The notes under the pieces are model-generated. The model was not told where the DNA came from. It worked only from the letters and a program-made list of their open reading frames with translations, and did not search any database. A stretch of 64,000 bases of DNA. Origin: Massospora cicadina. Taxonomy: Eukaryota; Entomophthoromycota; Entomophthoromycetes; Entomophthorales; Entomophthoraceae. Shown here in pieces: positions 10,871-22,790 of this stretch. Position 1 is the stretch's first letter, and the number at the start of each line of letters is the position of its first letter. The position numbers were made by a program, and so were the translations under genes. The stretch lies in contig JAKSZP010013556.1 of assembly GCA_022478985.1 (NCBI GenBank), positions 17,048 to 81,047 on the forward strand, written 5' to 3'.

Positions 10871-11990
10871 TTCTGGTGCCACATCCATGAGATAAGCCTT
10901 GGGAGACTCTGGTGGAGGGCCCTCAAACAACATCAATTTGCTTTCATGAGAGAATAAAAAAATCTGAAATGAAGAGGGAAGATCTAACTGGTATGAGGCG
11001 TGGCCCACCTTTCTGACAATGCATTAAGAGCCAATCCTCTTTGGTCCCAGATTTTTTCATGGTTGCTTGATAGGGATGTTTTGAGCATCAAGCATCACAA
11101 GGTCCCCTCCTTTGTATGCTGGACCCACTCATCTTTTTCCATCAGTGTTCTCTTTATAAACTTGCATTGCTGCATCCAAACTTATGGAGACCCCCTGGTG
11201 TACTTTCTTGATAGTCTTAGCAAAGTCCACCACTGCTTCTACTTTTGATCCATAATTGGGCTCCATGTTGAAGGTAGGGTTAAACCCATGGTTGGCAAAA
11301 AATGAGGAACAACCAATAGATGCATGTAGCATGTTGTTATAGTTAAACTGTGCCATAGATGTGAAACTCAATCTAAATGATCCTTGACATTGTAAAACCA
11401 CAGAAATTGTTCCAAGAACTGGTTCACTCATTCAGTCTGCCCATCTGATTGGGGGTGATAGGCAGTTGAATGGCAGGGGCAAATCTGAAGAGTATTACAC
11501 AACTCTATCCAAAAGACAGAGTAAACTGGGGTTCCCAATCACTAATAATTTCTTGGAGGACTCCATAAAGCACAAATATATGAGTGATGGGCCTAGCTAT
11601 ATCAGCCACAGTTTATGTGGTTCTGCAAGGAATAAAGTGAGCAAACTTCATAAAATTGTCTAACACTACCATGATGGCATCATAATCATCAGAAACAGGT
11701 ATTTCCACAATGAAATCTACTGATAGGAAAATCTAAGGCCCTTCAGCCTTTTGAACTGGTACCAACAACACTGCTAAAATTTGACAATTTAGTTTCATTT
11801 GATTGCAGATCAGGCACTCTTTACAATACCTGCCCACCTGAGTGGGTAAGACCTTTCAATTGTATGTGCAGAAAATTAGATCCATAGTCTTTGCCTTCTC
11901 AGAATGACCAATGGTGATAATGTCATGATGGTCCTGGATAATTTTCAGGCAAAGTGGCTCAGCGGGAACCCATAGGCACCCCTAAAACCA
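10871..11990 (-). pseudogene. Element K1 integrase
   Basis: Minus-strand sequence at 11129-11431 reads FTSMAQFNYNNMLHASIGCS, FFANHGFNPTF, VVDFAKTIKKVHQ, the region from the end of the DDE core to the C-terminal helices. Upstream parts around 11470-11720 encode the DDE core (forward-strand complement of FVEIPVSDDYDAIMVV-like sequence). The zinc-binding N-terminus lies around 11800-11980. Multiple stops. Confidence 0.75.
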
Positions 11991-13320
11991 CACCATCTCA
12001 TCCTTTATATGATAACCCCTGGTTATATCCTCCTGATTTAGTGTGCTCTTAGCAAGGACTATAGTATATTTGGCCAACAACAGCTGATAAAGGACTATTT
12101 TTGAACATACCATATTTCTCCACATTTTCCGGAGAATTAAGCACTGGCCTGTGGCCAAAGGAGAGGAGGTTGAGATACAATCTTACTGGGTGGAATCATC
12201 ATCTGGGTATTATGCATATCTACCTCCTTTGGATCAGGAGCTAATGCAGGATTGCAGCTTATAGCATCCGCCAAACCATTCTCCAGTCCTTAGTAAACTC
12301 ATAAGAAAATGCAAATTGGGCCAGGGTCTCATGCCAGCAGGTTAACCATGGGGTCAAGAAATGAGGTGCATGGTAAATAAAGTAAGATACAATGATCTGT
12401 ATGTACATGGAAAGGTGGAAAATCTATGCAGGTGATGAAGTTAATAAGTCAATGCCTCCACTAAAGCTAATAACTCTTTGTCATAAATGGCTTAGTTTAA
12501 CTCAGGCAGAGACATCTTCCTGGAAAATACCCCACCAGATGCTCTATTCCATCTTCACCTACTTGTAACAAGGCAGCTTCTATGGCAAAGTTGGAGGCAT
12601 TAGTTTACACAATAAACTCTTTTTCAGGATCTACATGGCAAAGAATGAATGTGGACAACAGGGTACACTTTACTGCTTGAAAAGCATCCTTTTAAAACAG
12701 GGGACCACTGAAGCGCTTTTGCCTCACTTGCCTTATATAAGGTTACTGCCCATTTCAGAAAGATTTGATGTGAACTTCTCAAGGAATGTACACATCCCCA
12801 AAAAAACTCCTCGATTCCTTGACTAAAGTTGGGGTGGGCCACTCATTAATCACCTTCTCCTTGTCTGGAGTTATCATGTATCCATATCAAACATGACGTT
12901 GCCCAGAAAGGTGACCTGGGACTTGAAGAATTTACACTTACTGATCTTCAGCTTAAGGTTGTCTGCCTTTAACCTCTCCACCACTTTCCAAAAGTGTACT
13001 ACATGGGACTCATTATCAGGGGAAACACCAGAATATCATCCATATAGGCAACTGAGCATACTCCCAGCAGGTCCCCAAAGCTACATCAATATAGCGTTGA
13101 AAGATAGCAGAGGCATTCTTAAGCCCAAAGGGCATAACCTGAGATTGTAAAATCTTTTTTTGATACAGAATGCATTTAGCTACTCCTGGCCCTTCTTAAT
13201 CTGGATTTGATTGAACGCATTTAGGTAATCCAATTTGGAGAAGACTTTTGCCTTCTCCACAGCGTGCAGGCTGTGAATCCATAAGGGATGGGATGTAAAT
13301 CTGGTCCAATGACATTGTTT
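11991..13320 (-). pseudogene. Element K1 reverse transcriptase and RNase H
   Basis: The catalytic box reads VAYMDDILVF (complement of 13028-13060), so YMDD is intact. RNase H-like sequence follows at 12240-12640, including the complement of LPELNYDKELLALVEAL-like text. It is colinear with K2's better-preserved 24739-26202. Stops and frame changes are frequent, so no product is expected. Confidence 0.8.
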
Positions 13321-14060
13321 AGGTTCTATAATCTATGCATGGATGTAAAGTACCATCAGTTTTCTCCATAAAGAGAAGTGGGGGAGCATATTGAGGAGTT
13401 ATGCTAAAAATCACACCTTTGGCTAACTGCTCCTTAACCCATACATCTAATGCTGCTTCCTCCCATATGGTCAAAGGGTAAATGGGGGAAGATATATGCA
13501 CCAGATCAACAGTGAGCTTGAACCTGCTATTAAACTCTGAATGAGTAGGTAATACATTAGCTGAAGCTGCATCAAATGAATATTCCAGACCCTCCAAGCA
13601 GGAAGGTAAAGGTACCTCCAGTGAGGTCTTCAACAATGAAGCAAGACTGAGAGTGTGTATATTGTGCCAGTGGGGCAGATTGCCCTTAAAATTAACTTTA
13701 GACAATGAAACAATTAATATTTGACCATTCTCCAATTCTAAGGACAGGGTATTTTCTTTCAAATTGGTCCTGACGTCAAACTTTTGCCACCACTCTACTC
13801 CCAAGATAATGGGTTACAAGAGGGGTTTGATTGCTTGAAAACAGCCTATCAAAAGATACTTGCCCACAATATAATCCACTAACCCTATTACCTTCAGAGT
13901 GGGAATACCTTGAGAAGCCCCTCCCCTAACCATACCATTGGGCAAGTAACTAAGCTTAAGGTAGTTGGCTAGGTCCTGTCAATAAAATTCTCAGAGGCTC
14001 CAGTATCCACCAGAATAGTAGTGCTGATTTTACCTGAAGGGGAAGAAAGGATATCAGTTA
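13319..14060 (-). pseudogene. Element K1 protease and protease-RT linker
   Basis: ILVDTGASENFIDR is encoded near 13990-14035 with an intact D-T-G. A 161-codon open stretch at 13319-13804 follows: MGVEWWQKFDVRTNLKENTL, then EYSFDAASANVLP, then the RT start MEKTDGTLHPCIDYRT. It matches the same segment in K2 (26184-26554). Confidence 0.8.
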
Positions 14061-14824
14061 AAAAATCCAGAATGATCTTTATTTAGAATAGACAACGCCA
14101 AAACTTCACCACAAAATTTTCTTTGGGTGTAAACATACTTTCAGGGTACGTTTCTGCATCCTAGAATGGAGAGGGATAGTTGGCCACTCTTACTACTGAG
14201 GTCACATATCCCACCATATCTTCAGCAACTGTATAAACATTTTTGTATTTAAAAGTAACTCCTTTTCCACCTCCTATGTTCTGCAGATCATAGTTGTGGT
14301 CAATTGTGGGTTATCTGGAGTGATTTGATACACTGAAATGGGGTCCATATCTAATCCATAAGAGAAGATATATGGCTTGGTTGTATATATAGAAATGTCA
14401 TTATAAAATGCGTTTTGGGCCAAAAATGACACCATACCCATTTCAGCGGTGGGTTGTGCACCATTATCCAATGTAATCACCACCAGGCCCTTCATTGATG
14501 ATCCTGCCTGCACCACCCAAATGTGGTGCTAAGAAAAACAATTTACTTATATAGACTTTGTGAATTTTGGCGGAAAGTTGGGAAATCATGGCTCTCAAAT
14601 TGCAAAGCGTCCATATTCACTGGGTACAAGAAAGAAGGTTGGATACTTTCCAGTCAGAGGTAGCAAGAATAATGCCAAAATGCTTCAACCTTTGAAAAAA
14701 GTGAAAACAGTGGTGAGCCCTACCACAGCTATGACCAACAGCTGGTGCACCCCATTTGCACTTTGTGAAAGTCCCACATGGAAAAAGTTCATGCAAATAA
14801 AAAACTAAGAGGTTGGTTGACCAA
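14061..14824 (-). pseudogene. Element K1 short N-terminal region in place of Gag
   Basis: Only about 760 bp lie between the LTR and the protease. The frame at 14274-14516 reads FLAQNAFYNDISIYTTKP, then YQITPDNPQL. The same block in K2 reads SKNAFYNGNMIYTSEPYLL and ITPENLRFISS. I see no capsid-type helices and no CCHC knuckle in either copy. The bases next to the LTR (14811-14824) are a transition-rich variant of K2's self-priming site. Confidence 0.6.
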
Positions 14825-15723
14825 TGTAAGGAGAGTGTCTATAACTCTCCTGTTCCTAGCTTGATAGTACATGGTGCACAGACCCAATGCCAAGGAACTA
14901 GTCATCAGTAATATAGCTAGTATAGCCCTGCAGAAGGTGCTAGAGCTATAATAATTTAGGGCGAGGGTGTTTAATAATAGATAAAAGAACCATAACCATA
15001 ATGACAACCAGGCTGGAGTGAACCCCAAAGTGGGGATTTACCCAAGCGGTGCTCTGGGCTGGAGTTCATAGGCGGCCCAGGTTGGAGGGAACCTGGATGG
15101 CCCAACAGTGCACCAAAGGAGAGAGTTACAGTTGTCAAAATTAAATGTCTAACGTTGCATGAGACCTCCTCAAAGAGGTCCACGCACAGGTTTTCCTAAG
15201 ATAACATATTGAAAAACATATATTAATGAAGGGTTCTTTATTATGGAGAAGAAGTTGACTAATGAGAGAAATTGGTCTTGAGTGAACTAATTTAAGGAAT
15301 TTTAGGGGAATAATTAATTTATGAAAGTGTTGCTAAGCTAAGGTGCACCAATAAGTGCACACTTCTATTGGGCAGTGTACTATACTTGGTAATCATCTAA
15401 ACTTAAGATATTAATTGTAGGTAAGGCCAACCCAAGCTGAAAATTTAGAAAACTGAATGGGGTTTGAGACCCTATTCACTGAGAAATTGAAGCAAACTGT
15501 CATTTTTAATCAAAAAGCTGGTTCATTTTATGCACCTGCTTTAATACAAGGCCAATTTTATCTCACATCCCCAGGACCAACCTGGGCATACCTCACCTTA
15601 ACCCAGCTTGGTCCAAGGTGTGTTTGAGGTCAGGGAGGCCTTCCAACTTTACCCTCTTGGCTACTGACATGCAGCTTTATCAAAGAGTTTGTTTTATTAT
15701 CATGTCATCCTCAAGCCATGACA
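14825..15723 (-). repeat. Element K1 5' LTR
   Basis: It is colinear with 9698-10588, beginning TGTAAGGAGAGTGTC and ending AGCCATGACA. B's RNase H reading frame starts directly after it. Confidence 0.87.
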
Positions 15724-16380
15724 AGATGGAACTCTATCAACATTCCTTTAATACACTTCAGATGGCATTAATCAATGCACTGGTACTACACTATTCAAAT
15801 TTTGATAAAAAATTTATTATACAAATTGATGCATCCCTTTCCGCCATTAGGGCATTGCTATCCCAACAAGATGATGAAGTGGAGGAGCATCCAGTTTCAT
15901 ACTGCAGTCATAGCTTAAACTGTCACAAATGCAATTAAACTGTAACTGAGTGGAAGTGCTTAGTGGTGATTTATGCCTATAAGCAAATTAGTGTATACTT
16001 GCATGGGGTAAAGTTAAAGTTGTGATGGATAATGTGTCTTTATGCTGGTTGCAGAATCTCAGAGAGCCTGAGGGGCATCTAGCCCAATGGTCATAAGCTT
16101 CAGGCTTACAACTTTGAAATTTCTCCACTAACCTGGAGCAAAACTCCAAAATGCAGATTGTTTATCAAGTTTGCCAACTGTTGCTGGTATGGCAGATCTC
16201 AGCAATGTAATGTATGACAAAATACTCAGTGAAAAATATGATGACTAATGCCTCAAGTCATCAAGGTATTATATGAAATAAGAGCCAATACATTCCAGAA
16301 GAACGGTGAATTGTACATGTGGATAGGGGACACTACTATGAATATCTCAAGACCTTCCACTTGACTAAATATTATTATGA
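15724..16380 (+). pseudogene. Element B RNase H
   Basis: The plus-strand frame reads FNTLQMALINALVLHYSNF, DKKFIIQIDASLSAIRALL, EEHPVSYCSHSLN, then TEWKCLVVIYAYKQISVYLH. This is the Ty3 RNase H start (the F.lkk.l..apVL.yPD / DAS..a.GavL pattern). It continues B's RT across K1. Confidence 0.82.
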
Positions 16381-17431
16381 GCACACACTGAGCAGTCAAT
16401 TTATGGTGGTGAGCACAAGATGTTGTAATTGTTGCACTCTCAGTATTATTGGGAAAGCATGAACTTTGTTGTGCTTGAAACTATTTCCTGCTGCCACCAA
16501 TGCCAAGTGAAAAAGCTGTTCCATCATAAGACTTTATACCAGTTAGTGAAGTTCCATTTTTCTCAGCATATAGTTTCCCTTGACATCAGTAACACTCTGC
16601 CAATGGGAGCTAACCGGTCCAAATACATTCTGCTAGCAAAAACCACTTTACCAGGTGGGTTTAAGCATGGGCAATATGGGATTTGGGGCAGTCACTGTGG
16701 CCAAGTTCATAATGGAAGTTATTATCCAGCAACATGGCGACCCTCAGTTCATCCTTACTAATAATGGAACCAACTCAACCTCGCACATCCTTCCAAAGTT
16801 GAACAAGCTGATGGGCACCTGCAGGGTTCTGATGACCCCATATCACCCTGAGTCCAACAGGATGGTTGAGCGAGTTAATAGAACCTTGGTAAACATACTC
16901 TGGAAGTTAGTAATAGATTGACCTTCTGATTGGAGTTTCTTCTTGTCCACCACTGTGTTTGCATACAACATCAGCTACCATTCTGCCATGGGGAAGAGTC
17001 CCTTTCAATTACTATATTGACAACACCCTGCTCTTCCAGAACTGCTTTATGCTTGCATAGAAAATACCAGCATAATGGATCCCCAACTTTACTTGACTAA
17101 CCTAGCAGGCACATTAATCAAGCTGTAAAATGAGGCGTACTCCTTCAGCCTGTCTAAAAAGATAAGAAATCAAGCCTTCAATCAGGAGCTGTGTAGTGGG
17201 CTAGATCAGTTTAAAGATGGAGGGCTAGTTCTATAACATGATCAGCATGGGTTTGGTCAGAAGCACAAATTGGCCAGTATAAGGATTGGTCCATTCAAAA
17301 TCATTGAGAAAAAAGGTGTGACGCCTATAGTATCAAGAATCCCATGAGCAGTTGGATTATTAAAAAAGTGCATGAAACTTCCTTTTTGTGTATAAACACT
17401 AGGAGACTTATTATCCAGTCAAGGGGGGTAA
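16381..17431 (+). pseudogene. Element B integrase and polypurine tract
   Basis: Zinc-finger remnant YYWESMNFVVLETISCCHQCQ is at 16441-16505. The DDE core follows: VSLDISNTLPMGANRSKYI has the first Asp, LTNNGTN has the second Asp as Asn, and HPESNRMVERVNRTL has Glu. The C-terminal part continues with stops to the PPT AAGGGGGGTAA (17421-17431). The DDE triad is therefore damaged. Confidence 0.82.
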
Positions 17432-17998
17432 TGTTTAGATTCTGCTATGACTGGATGATAAGCCCTAAATAGCTATGGCAGATTGACTAGAATCCACCAA
17501 CCATGATCAATAGTGTAAAAATCATTGAGTGCCTTTGGATAAGGTGATATTAGGTCAGGAAGGATAATTATTGGGTCACCTCCAAATAAGGCAATAAGGT
17601 GATTTCAACGTTCAACAAATGTTGAGTAGATTGTCTTGAACTAAGGTGATAGAGAATACAAGAATAGCATACTCTGCCAGAGCCAATGAGAATATGGCAG
17701 AACCAAATAATCTAAGCCTAAGAAGCAGCATTGACTGAAGTTGCTGATATATAAGTGAGATGGGATGATTAAAGAAGGAGGACTTTAGTAGGAAAAAGGA
17801 GAGCAGAGCAGAAGGAGTCTGCTTATTTTAGAATAAAATAAAGAAGTGCGGTTAGAGCATATGCTTTGTATTTTATTAAATCTATTTAAAGTTTGTTTTG
17901 AGGACCAGCAATCCTCACATTGTCCATCCGTTGCTTGGTGGGTTCAACCCTGTGCAACCCTTACAGCATAACTCAAACAAATCGCCAAAATTATAACA
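17432..17998 (+). repeat. Element B 3' LTR
   Basis: It runs from TGTTTAGATTCTGCTATG to AAAATTATAACA, is matched by 5402-5961, and directly follows the PPT. CATAG after it is the TSD partner of CACAG at 5397-5401. Confidence 0.9.
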
Positions 17999-18790
17999 CA
18001 TAGAAAGGAGACATTTTAAAAGGTCTGGTGATACCTGATATGATATTCCATCAGAGCACTAGGCAAGAACTGATCCCAGTGTAGAGGGTCTATAATAGCC
18101 ATTTTCATAATAGAGAAACTAAGGTTCAATTTGCTTTTTCTATGGTACCAATCATAGAAGGTTTATAGAAGGCAAAAATAGTTGTTGCATTCTTATGGAG
18201 TTAGCCAGGATTTGACCACTCTGAAGGTAAAATTTTTTCATTGTCATAGAGTAAAATCTTGGGCAACTATGGTGAGTGAAAATATAATGATGGAGGAAAG
18301 CTGCAGTAGCTTTGTAAATTTGGTATGGGATAACCACAGCTTCACCCATTTTGTAAAGCAATCAATTTCTACAAATATGTATCAATCTCCAATGATAGTC
18401 TGGTTTAAAGAACCTACCATATCTAAGCTTATTGTGTGAGTTGGTTGTTGAAGGGTAGTTGGCTGATTTTAATATTTAGTCTTAAACTGGATTGCTTTTT
18501 GCAGGTTAAGAAGGCATCCAGGACTTTGATAATGGTTTCCATAAGTCTCTCTCAATAGTATGATCCTTATTACCCTCATAGTTTCCACACTCCCCCAAGC
18601 ACAAGAGTAAAGTAGGCCTTCATGATAGCAGATACTCACTCTGAAGGTCAAGGATAAGGAAGTCAATAGGCCCCTAACTTTTCATATAACTTCCTGCTCT
18701 CTACTTTATTGTTGTAAAAGTGTCACATTAATATATTCTTAACAGGTTCATCATCATCTCAAGCATCAGGGGTTATAATGAGGTTATGCA
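17999..18790 (-). pseudogene. Element C integrase core
   Basis: The minus-strand frame at 18152-18361 reads MGEAVVIPYQIYKATAAFLH, HYIFTHHSCPRFYS, typical of the integrase core (TKW.eAipip...a.tva.f....i..hGcP). Further integrase sequence lies up to about 18790. It joins the C-terminal piece at 4990-5401 across B. Confidence 0.7.
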
Positions 18791-19346
18791 ATCTTTCAAC
18801 TTCACTATTATCTAAAATGAAGAACTGTTAACTGAATCAGCCCATCAACATTCATATGACAAGTTCCAGATTAGTGTTTAATATTCATATCATAATGTTG
18901 GAGCTTCAAAGACCAATGAACCAGTCATCCAGTAGGATCCTTCATATTTTGTAGCCATTTAAAGAGGCATGGTTGGGGACCATAGTGACGGTAGTTCCAT
19001 ACAAAAAGGGTCAGTAATGTTTTACAGTTGACTAAGACAGCAAGGCACTCCATTTATGCGACACTGTAGTTGCATTATGCTTTTGATAGCATTTTGCTAA
19101 AATAGAAAACTGGGTGATCCACGTCAGTTTCATCAAATTAATTCTGGATGGCTCCAATGGCATAATCCAAGGCGTTAGTAAACAAAATGAAAGGCTTACC
19201 ATAATCCGGGTAATTATTATAGGACGTTCTTGAAACAGTTTCTTTAGCATCTCAAACGCAGCCTTTTGTTCAGCACCTTAATGGAAAGGAGTGAGCTTTG
19301 CCAATAGTCAGATGAGAGGCTCACTGAGATGGGCAAACTTTGGTAT
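18791..19346 (-). pseudogene. Element C RNase H
   Basis: Minus-strand reading gives YGKPFILFTNALDYAIGAI, DHPVFYFSKML, NYSVA, ECLAVLV, then MKDPTG, LVHWSLKLQHYD. These are the successive RNase H motifs with DAS changed to NAL. The frame continues from C's RT across J: the residues at 19346 (PKFAHLSEPLI) complete the YYHQF block at 32214. Confidence 0.78.
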
Positions 19347-20496
19347 TGTCAGGCAAACAGCAAGTTAAATTTAGATTGGCCTGCCAGCTTGAGTGCTGAA
19401 GCACCCAAAAGCAAACCAGAATGCCAGAGGCACTGCTGCTAGTATAACAGTTATGGAACTGGGAAAGAGTTCCACCAAAAATTTCATATGATACATAATC
19501 ACATATAGACATCTAGTGAAATATCAGATGAACATGACTATAAACCCCAAGGGGTGTTGGAATGCTAGCGGAAGAGGCAGTTTGTTTTTCAGCATAAAAC
19601 TAAAGTTGGGGAAAGGATTTTTATTAGAAAAATAAAGGAGTAAAGTTGACCAACAATTTTCTCAGTGCAAGGCCACTGATTAAATAGTGTTCAATTGTGA
19701 GGAGTCCAAGCAGGGATTGGATCCCTCAAGTTCACCTAACCTGACAAATTTTTCAGGAAATGGGGCAGATAATATCAAATAGAACTGACATTGAAGGATT
19801 TGGTGGCAGGCTGAGTCACTGTCAGTTTGACCTCAAGTGCCTGAACCAAAGCTCAAATACATTTTCACTGGTTAGTGCGATGGCATCTGGCCTGATGAGC
19901 CACAGGAATTTCCCAAGGCCACCCCACGTAAGGGTGGTCCCAATTGGTTGATATGGGTTCAGGATGCCCAACCCACCTGTGCCCGGTCACTGGGCTGTTT
20001 GTTTGTAAAATGAGTTTTGTCAGATGCAACTCCCATTTTGCTGGATAAGGGTTTTAAACTGTCAATGATTATTTCTGAAGATACCATCTGCACATTGGGG
20101 ATAATCTTCAATGATTCTGAGGGAGGATTGGTATCAGCGATAGTATGGGTAAATGGGTCAAAACCATCTGTGCTTCTGGCCAATAATTCAACATCTGTCC
20201 CTTTTTTGTATGCATTTTCTGATTAACAAGCTTAAATCTCATTGGTTTTGGAATCTTCGACTTTGATTTGGTGATATTGGTGCAGATTTCCTTAATCCAA
20301 TAGACAAGTTTGGCTGAGGTAAGTGAGGGTACCAGGGGAGGGATCCAAAGAGGGAAGGCTGTTACCCAGCTCATCTACCATGTGGGCAAGGTCACCATGG
20401 GTAATGAGGAGTACAGATGCCCTCTTTGGACCTTTTTATTTGGGAATGGGAAAAATTGCCTGATCCATGCACAAGGGATGTTCCCCTGGACTTACA
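19347..20496 (-). repeat. Element J 3' LTR
   Basis: It is colinear and equal in length to 31064-32213. The part from about 19550 to 19950 is nearly identical to its partner, whereas 19970-20496 is visibly more diverged. A run of T at 20497-20511 (A-run on the minus strand, preceded by TTCCTTTGG) marks the PPT side. Confidence 0.9.
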
Positions 20497-20499
20497 TTT

Positions 20500-20900
20500 T
20501 TTTTTTTTTTTCCAAAGGAAGGGCGCCACCACCAGGAAACTGCTTAAGGGCCATAGTATGCGAGCCTTAGGCAATTTGATCGCCATGACAGTTGCAACTT
20601 TTGGGGGGACAGGGAGTGTCAGGATGAGACTCATGGAATGCCTTGACCAGTTCCATGCAATTGGCGCAATTGCAAGCCTTGACCCAACTGTTCTCATAGG
20701 CTGGATACCCCTTCCACGCTACAAGATACTGAACCAACCACCAGGATATGTGGGATGCCAAGATGTTTTACACATTGGCTTCCTCTGCATCCTCTATCAC
20801 AATTGGTTTAGGTTTGGTAGGAATGATCCTCGTGAACAGGGACAACTGAGACATGTGAAAGATGGGGTGCTGTTTCCAATGAGCTGGCAGCTTTAACTGG
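20500..20900 (-). pseudogene. Element J chromodomain
   Basis: The minus-strand frame at 20567-20761 reads WLVQYLVAWKGYPAYENSWV, KACNCANCMELVKAFHESHP. This is a near-complete chromodomain core (qYLVkWkGYp..enTWvp..n..n..eli..fh..hP). It is the clearest chromodomain in the window. Confidence 0.85.
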
Positions 20901-21584
20901 AAAGCACCATTCCCCAAGTCTTCTACTACCAGATGGGGACCCAAACGCTTGCTTGCAAACTTCCTGGAAGGTACCTGCATCCACAGATGGCAAGTATCTA
21001 ACATAGCATGTGACCCACTGCAATATTGTGCCCAGGAAGCCATTTATGATCTGCAAACTGCTTATAATCATTGATCACCTTTGTGGGGTGCTCCCGCACT
21101 AAGGACTGATTAGACTGAATGTGCTCAACATGATCTGTGGCAGCAGGAACCTCAGGATGCAGACAGGGACTGATAAAAAAGAGGGATTGTAACCCAACGT
21201 TGCTTCATATGGAGAAACCCCTGTAGAAGCGTAAGTTATATTATTATAGGCAAAATTGGGTGAGAGGGAGGTCATTGGCCTAGATATCTTGTGTGGCCAC
21301 TGCATAACAACACAAATACTGTTCCAAAATTTGGTTAACCCGCTTGGTTTGTCCATCAGACTGGGGATGGTATATGGTGGAATGGCAGGGGTAATTTTTA
21401 AGATGGATAAAAAATCATTCCAGAACTGCACTATAATTTGGGGCCCACGGTCATTGATGATCTCCTGTGGGAGACCAAACATCAAGAACACATGGTGTAT
21501 GAAGAGAAAAGCAGTTTCTTCAGATGTGATTGCAGAAGCACAGGGAGTAAATAGGGAAAATTTGGTGAAGCAACTGACCACCAC
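20768..21584 (-). pseudogene. Element J integrase core and C-terminal domain
   Basis: Frames at 20768-21071 give the C-terminal domain (RKFASKRLGPHLVVEDLGNG, AFQLKLPAHWKQHPIFHMSQL: the GPY/F module and 'hpvFHvSqL'). The 21099-21665 frame gives the core: FGLPQEIINDRGPQ (second Asp kept), FAYNNITYASTGVSPYEAT. The ERVN block reads DGQTKRVNQILEQYL, so catalytic Glu has become Lys. K2 splits the core at 21585. Confidence 0.83.
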
Positions 21585-22426
21585 TGTAAGGAGAGTGTCT
21601 ATAACTCTCCTGTTTTCAGCGTGGTGGTACTCAGTGCACAGAGCCAATGCATAGAAACTAGCCATTATATTAAAGCTACTAGCGCCCAGCAGAGGGTGCT
21701 GGGACAGTAATAACTAAAACCAAGAAGTGTGATAAGAAACCATCCAAAAATTATGTGGTGCACAAGGAGAGAAGAGGTAAATGGACCAGGTTGTAGGGTA
21801 TCTGGATAAACCAACAGTGCATGTGGGGAAAATCTGATTGTGTTCAAAATGGAATGGTTAATGTGGCGTGAGACCTCCATAAAGGGGTCCATGCACAGGA
21901 TAATACAAAATAACTTTGTAATAAACTGGTAAAACAGGAAATTTTATTCAGGAAAGTTGACCAACAAGGGATGTTGGTTGTGAAAACATATTTGAAGTGG
22001 TTTGGGGTAATTAAAGGTCTGTGGAAATGTGCTCAAGCCTTGATGCTCCAATAGACACACACTCCCATCCATTTTGGTAAAATACACCAAAAGTGCCTTC
22101 ACTTGAGTGATCAATTGAAGCTGTATTCTACATGAGCACATGATTTCATAGCTCAAATGGGATTCAAACCCTCGTTCTCCAATTAACTGAATCAAACCAT
22201 CTTTGTTTGTTACATAGATTATATATTTCAGTGCCTGGGCTGAGATAAGGGGCTGGGCATTTTGCACCACCTTAGTACCAACCTGAGCATGTTTTTCTTG
22301 CACCCAGCGTTGGTCTAAGGTGTGTTTCAGGTCAGTAAGAGCCTGAAGTTTTATCTTCTGGGTTTTCCTGTCACCCAGCCTTATCTTTGGCATTGGTTCT
22401 AACTAATAGGTCATCCAACCATGACA
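21585..22426 (-). repeat. Element K2 3' LTR
   Basis: It begins TGTAAGGAGAGTGTC with the family's terminal 8-bp inverted repeat and ends CAACCATGACA. Next to it, 22427 onward reads AAGAAGGAGGAGAGGGTAA on the minus strand, an excellent polypurine tract. Confidence 0.92.
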
Positions 22427-22790
22427 TTACCCTCTCCTCCTTCTTGGGCTCCACCCCCCTCCAGGGGCGTTCACTAAGGAGAAGTTCTTATATGCAAGTG
22501 GCAACTTCATAGCAGCAACAGCTGGCCTGGGCTTTGATTCTGCAGCCTCAGGGAAACAATTATAGAATAATTCAATAAGGTCTTGGGCATGCACACAGTC
22601 ACATGCCAGCACCCAACTATTCTTAGCTGCATCAAACCCCTTCCAGGATACCAGGTACTCAAGACATCACTTAACCTATCATCTAGTACTAAAAAAAAAG
22701 ACATCACTTAACCTGGTGGGAGGCTACTATTTCTCTACTTCCCATTCTGGAGCCCCATCCATGAGAAAAGCCTCAGGAGTCACAGGTGGG
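22427..22790 (-). pseudogene. Element K2 chromodomain
   Basis: Minus-strand sequence around 22640-22720 gives EYLVSWKGF, then NSWVLACDCVHAQDLIELF and YNCFPEAAESKPRP (22427-22612). It is colinear with the K1 and J chromodomains. A short duplication of GACATCACTTAACCT (about 22663 and 22700) and a nine-A run interrupt the frame. Confidence 0.72.

Larger units (their letters stand above)
9698..15723 (-). mobile_element. Element K1: minus-strand chromovirus inserted in B
   Basis: LTRs of 891 bp (9698-10588) and 899 bp (14825-15723) start TGTAAGGAGAGTGTC and end GACA. Flanks GGATG (9693-9697) and AGATG (15724-15728) are a TSD with one transition. Internal order on the minus strand is N-terminal region, protease, RT, RNase H, integrase, chromodomain, PPT. 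B's RT reads into the left end and its RNase H resumes at the right end. It is the same family as K2 and L4. Confidence 0.88.
5402..17998 (+). mobile_element. Element B: plus-strand Ty3/Gypsy element carrying K1 (about 6.6 kb of its own)
   Basis: LTRs of 560 bp (5402-5961) and 567 bp (17432-17998) match, with shared CTGGATGATAAGCCCTAAAT near the start and ACTCAAACAAAT near the end. Flanking 5-mers CACAG (5397-5401) and CATAG (17999-18003) are a TSD with one C-to-T change. Internal order is primer site, gag with a CCHC knuckle, protease, RT, [K1], RNase H, integrase, PPT. It interrupts the integrase of C. Confidence 0.88.

Noticed and set aside
19760..19951. A 63-codon frame repeated almost identically at 31478-31669
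   Set aside because: The identity reflects the two LTR copies of J, not a duplicated gene.
20417..20896. Plus-strand 159-codon open frame
   Set aside because: It overlaps the J LTR, polypurine run and chromodomain in antisense; the minus-strand chromodomain motif explains the region.
21256..21654. Plus-strand 132-codon open frame
   Set aside because: It lies antisense to the J integrase core, which has clear catalytic motifs; the frame has no recognisable domain.
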